The notes under the pieces: generated by a model
The model's input: only the letters and a program-made list of their open reading frames with translations
The model's database searches: none
What the model was told of the DNA's origin: nothing
Assembly: GCA_022701965.1 (NCBI GenBank)
Contig: JAKONL010000103.1
Span: 1-5,393 of the forward strand
Length of the DNA: 5,393 bases
From: Burkholderiaceae bacterium
Lineage (GTDB): Bacteria > Pseudomonadota > Gammaproteobacteria > Burkholderiales > Burkholderiaceae
Direction: 5' to 3'
Made by a program: the position numbers and the translations under genes
Part shown: one piece after another, positions 5,080 to 5,393 of the stretch
Layout of the letters: every line of letters begins with the position of its first letter
Position numbering within the stretch: position 1 is the first letter of the stretch

Positions 5080-5393
5080 ACACCGCCGACACCAAGGGCG
5101 CGCCGCCGTCCGCGCTCACCGACATCTCGCAGCTCGAGCACGTGCCGCGCCGCTACTGGGGCCGCTACGTCTGGACGGTGCTGATCGTGCTGGCGCTGCT
5201 GTTCGTCGCCAACGCGTTCGCGCGCGGCAAGATCGAATGGGCCTACGTCGGGCGCTTCCTCACGGCGCAGTCGATCCTCACCGGGCTGGTCAACACCATC
5301 GTCATGAGCATCCTGGCGATGGCGCTGGGCATCGCGCTGGGCGTGGTCACGGCGGTGATGCGGGTGTCGAGCAACCCGGTGCTCAGCTGGGTC
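5073..5393 (+). CDS. Polar amino acid ABC transporter permease, N-terminal part
   Basis: This is the inner-membrane subunit of a binding-protein-dependent importer of the His/Glu/Gln/Arg/opine (HAAAP) class. Only the first 107 codons are in the window, and the frame is open to the edge. A polar N-terminus of about 33 residues is followed by a membrane segment at about 34-50 (WTVLIVLALLFVANAFA). Then ILTGLVNTIVMSILAMALG (68-86) and GIALGVVTAVMRVSSNPVL (86-104) match the start of the permease domain, whose usual form is a GLxxT stretch followed by GxxLGxxxAxxRxS. The ATG overlaps the lyase stop (5077-5079) by seven bases and has its own ribosome site, so both are one operon. ATP-binding and solute-binding subunits are expected beyond the right edge. 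Class is well supported; the transported compound is not known, but it is plausibly the lyase substrate. Confidence 0.88.
   Translation, partial: MLNTADTKGAPPSALTDISQLEHVPRRYWGRYVWTVLIVLALLFVANAFARGKIEWAYVGRFLTAQSILTGLVNTIVMSILAMALGIALGVVTAVMRVSSNPVLSWV

Overview
The window is very GC-rich DNA with strong G/C preference at third codon positions. Protein style, GC and gene neighbours suggest a proteobacterium, most likely a betaproteobacterium of the Burkholderiales; this is inference, as no RNA gene or other taxonomic marker is present. I see no mobile element, CRISPR array, tRNA or rRNA, and no break in base composition. The genes are tightly packed and no gene-free stretch exceeds about 180 bases.

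Layout: (1) 1-1427, minus strand: a membrane acyltransferase of the acyltransferase-3 (OafA-like) family with a C-terminal extracytoplasmic extension. It runs off the left edge and is open for its whole visible length. (2) 1428-1552: a divergent promoter region. (3) 1553-2539, plus: a ureohydrolase very close to guanidinobutyrase (GbuA) and commonly labelled agmatinase. (4) 2536-2553: a small hairpin that overlaps both convergent stop codons. (5) 2550-3464, minus: a GcvA-type LysR regulator. (6) 3465-3639: a divergent regulatory region with a two-half-site operator candidate. (7) 3640-5079, plus: an argininosuccinate-lyase-family enzyme whose fumarate-releasing core is intact but which has changed residues at positions expected to hold the rest of the substrate. 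(8) 5073 to the right edge, plus: the start of a polar amino acid ABC transporter permease, overlapping the lyase stop codon.

The right three-quarters reads as a catabolic unit: uptake by an amino-acid ABC transporter, fumarate-releasing cleavage by the lyase, urea release from a guanidino acid by the ureohydrolase, and control by the LysR protein. The strongest support beyond gene adjacency is a shared sequence, TGCTGAGWTTTTC, found both upstream of the ureohydrolase and in the lysR/lyase intergenic region, with a CCCTAGGAT box downstream of each copy. The lyase may therefore act on a succinyl-amine or guanidino compound rather than serve as the housekeeping arginine-biosynthetic ArgH. That is the most interesting possibility here and it remains inference. 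The acyltransferase at the left is probably a separate envelope-modification gene that only shares the divergent promoter region.
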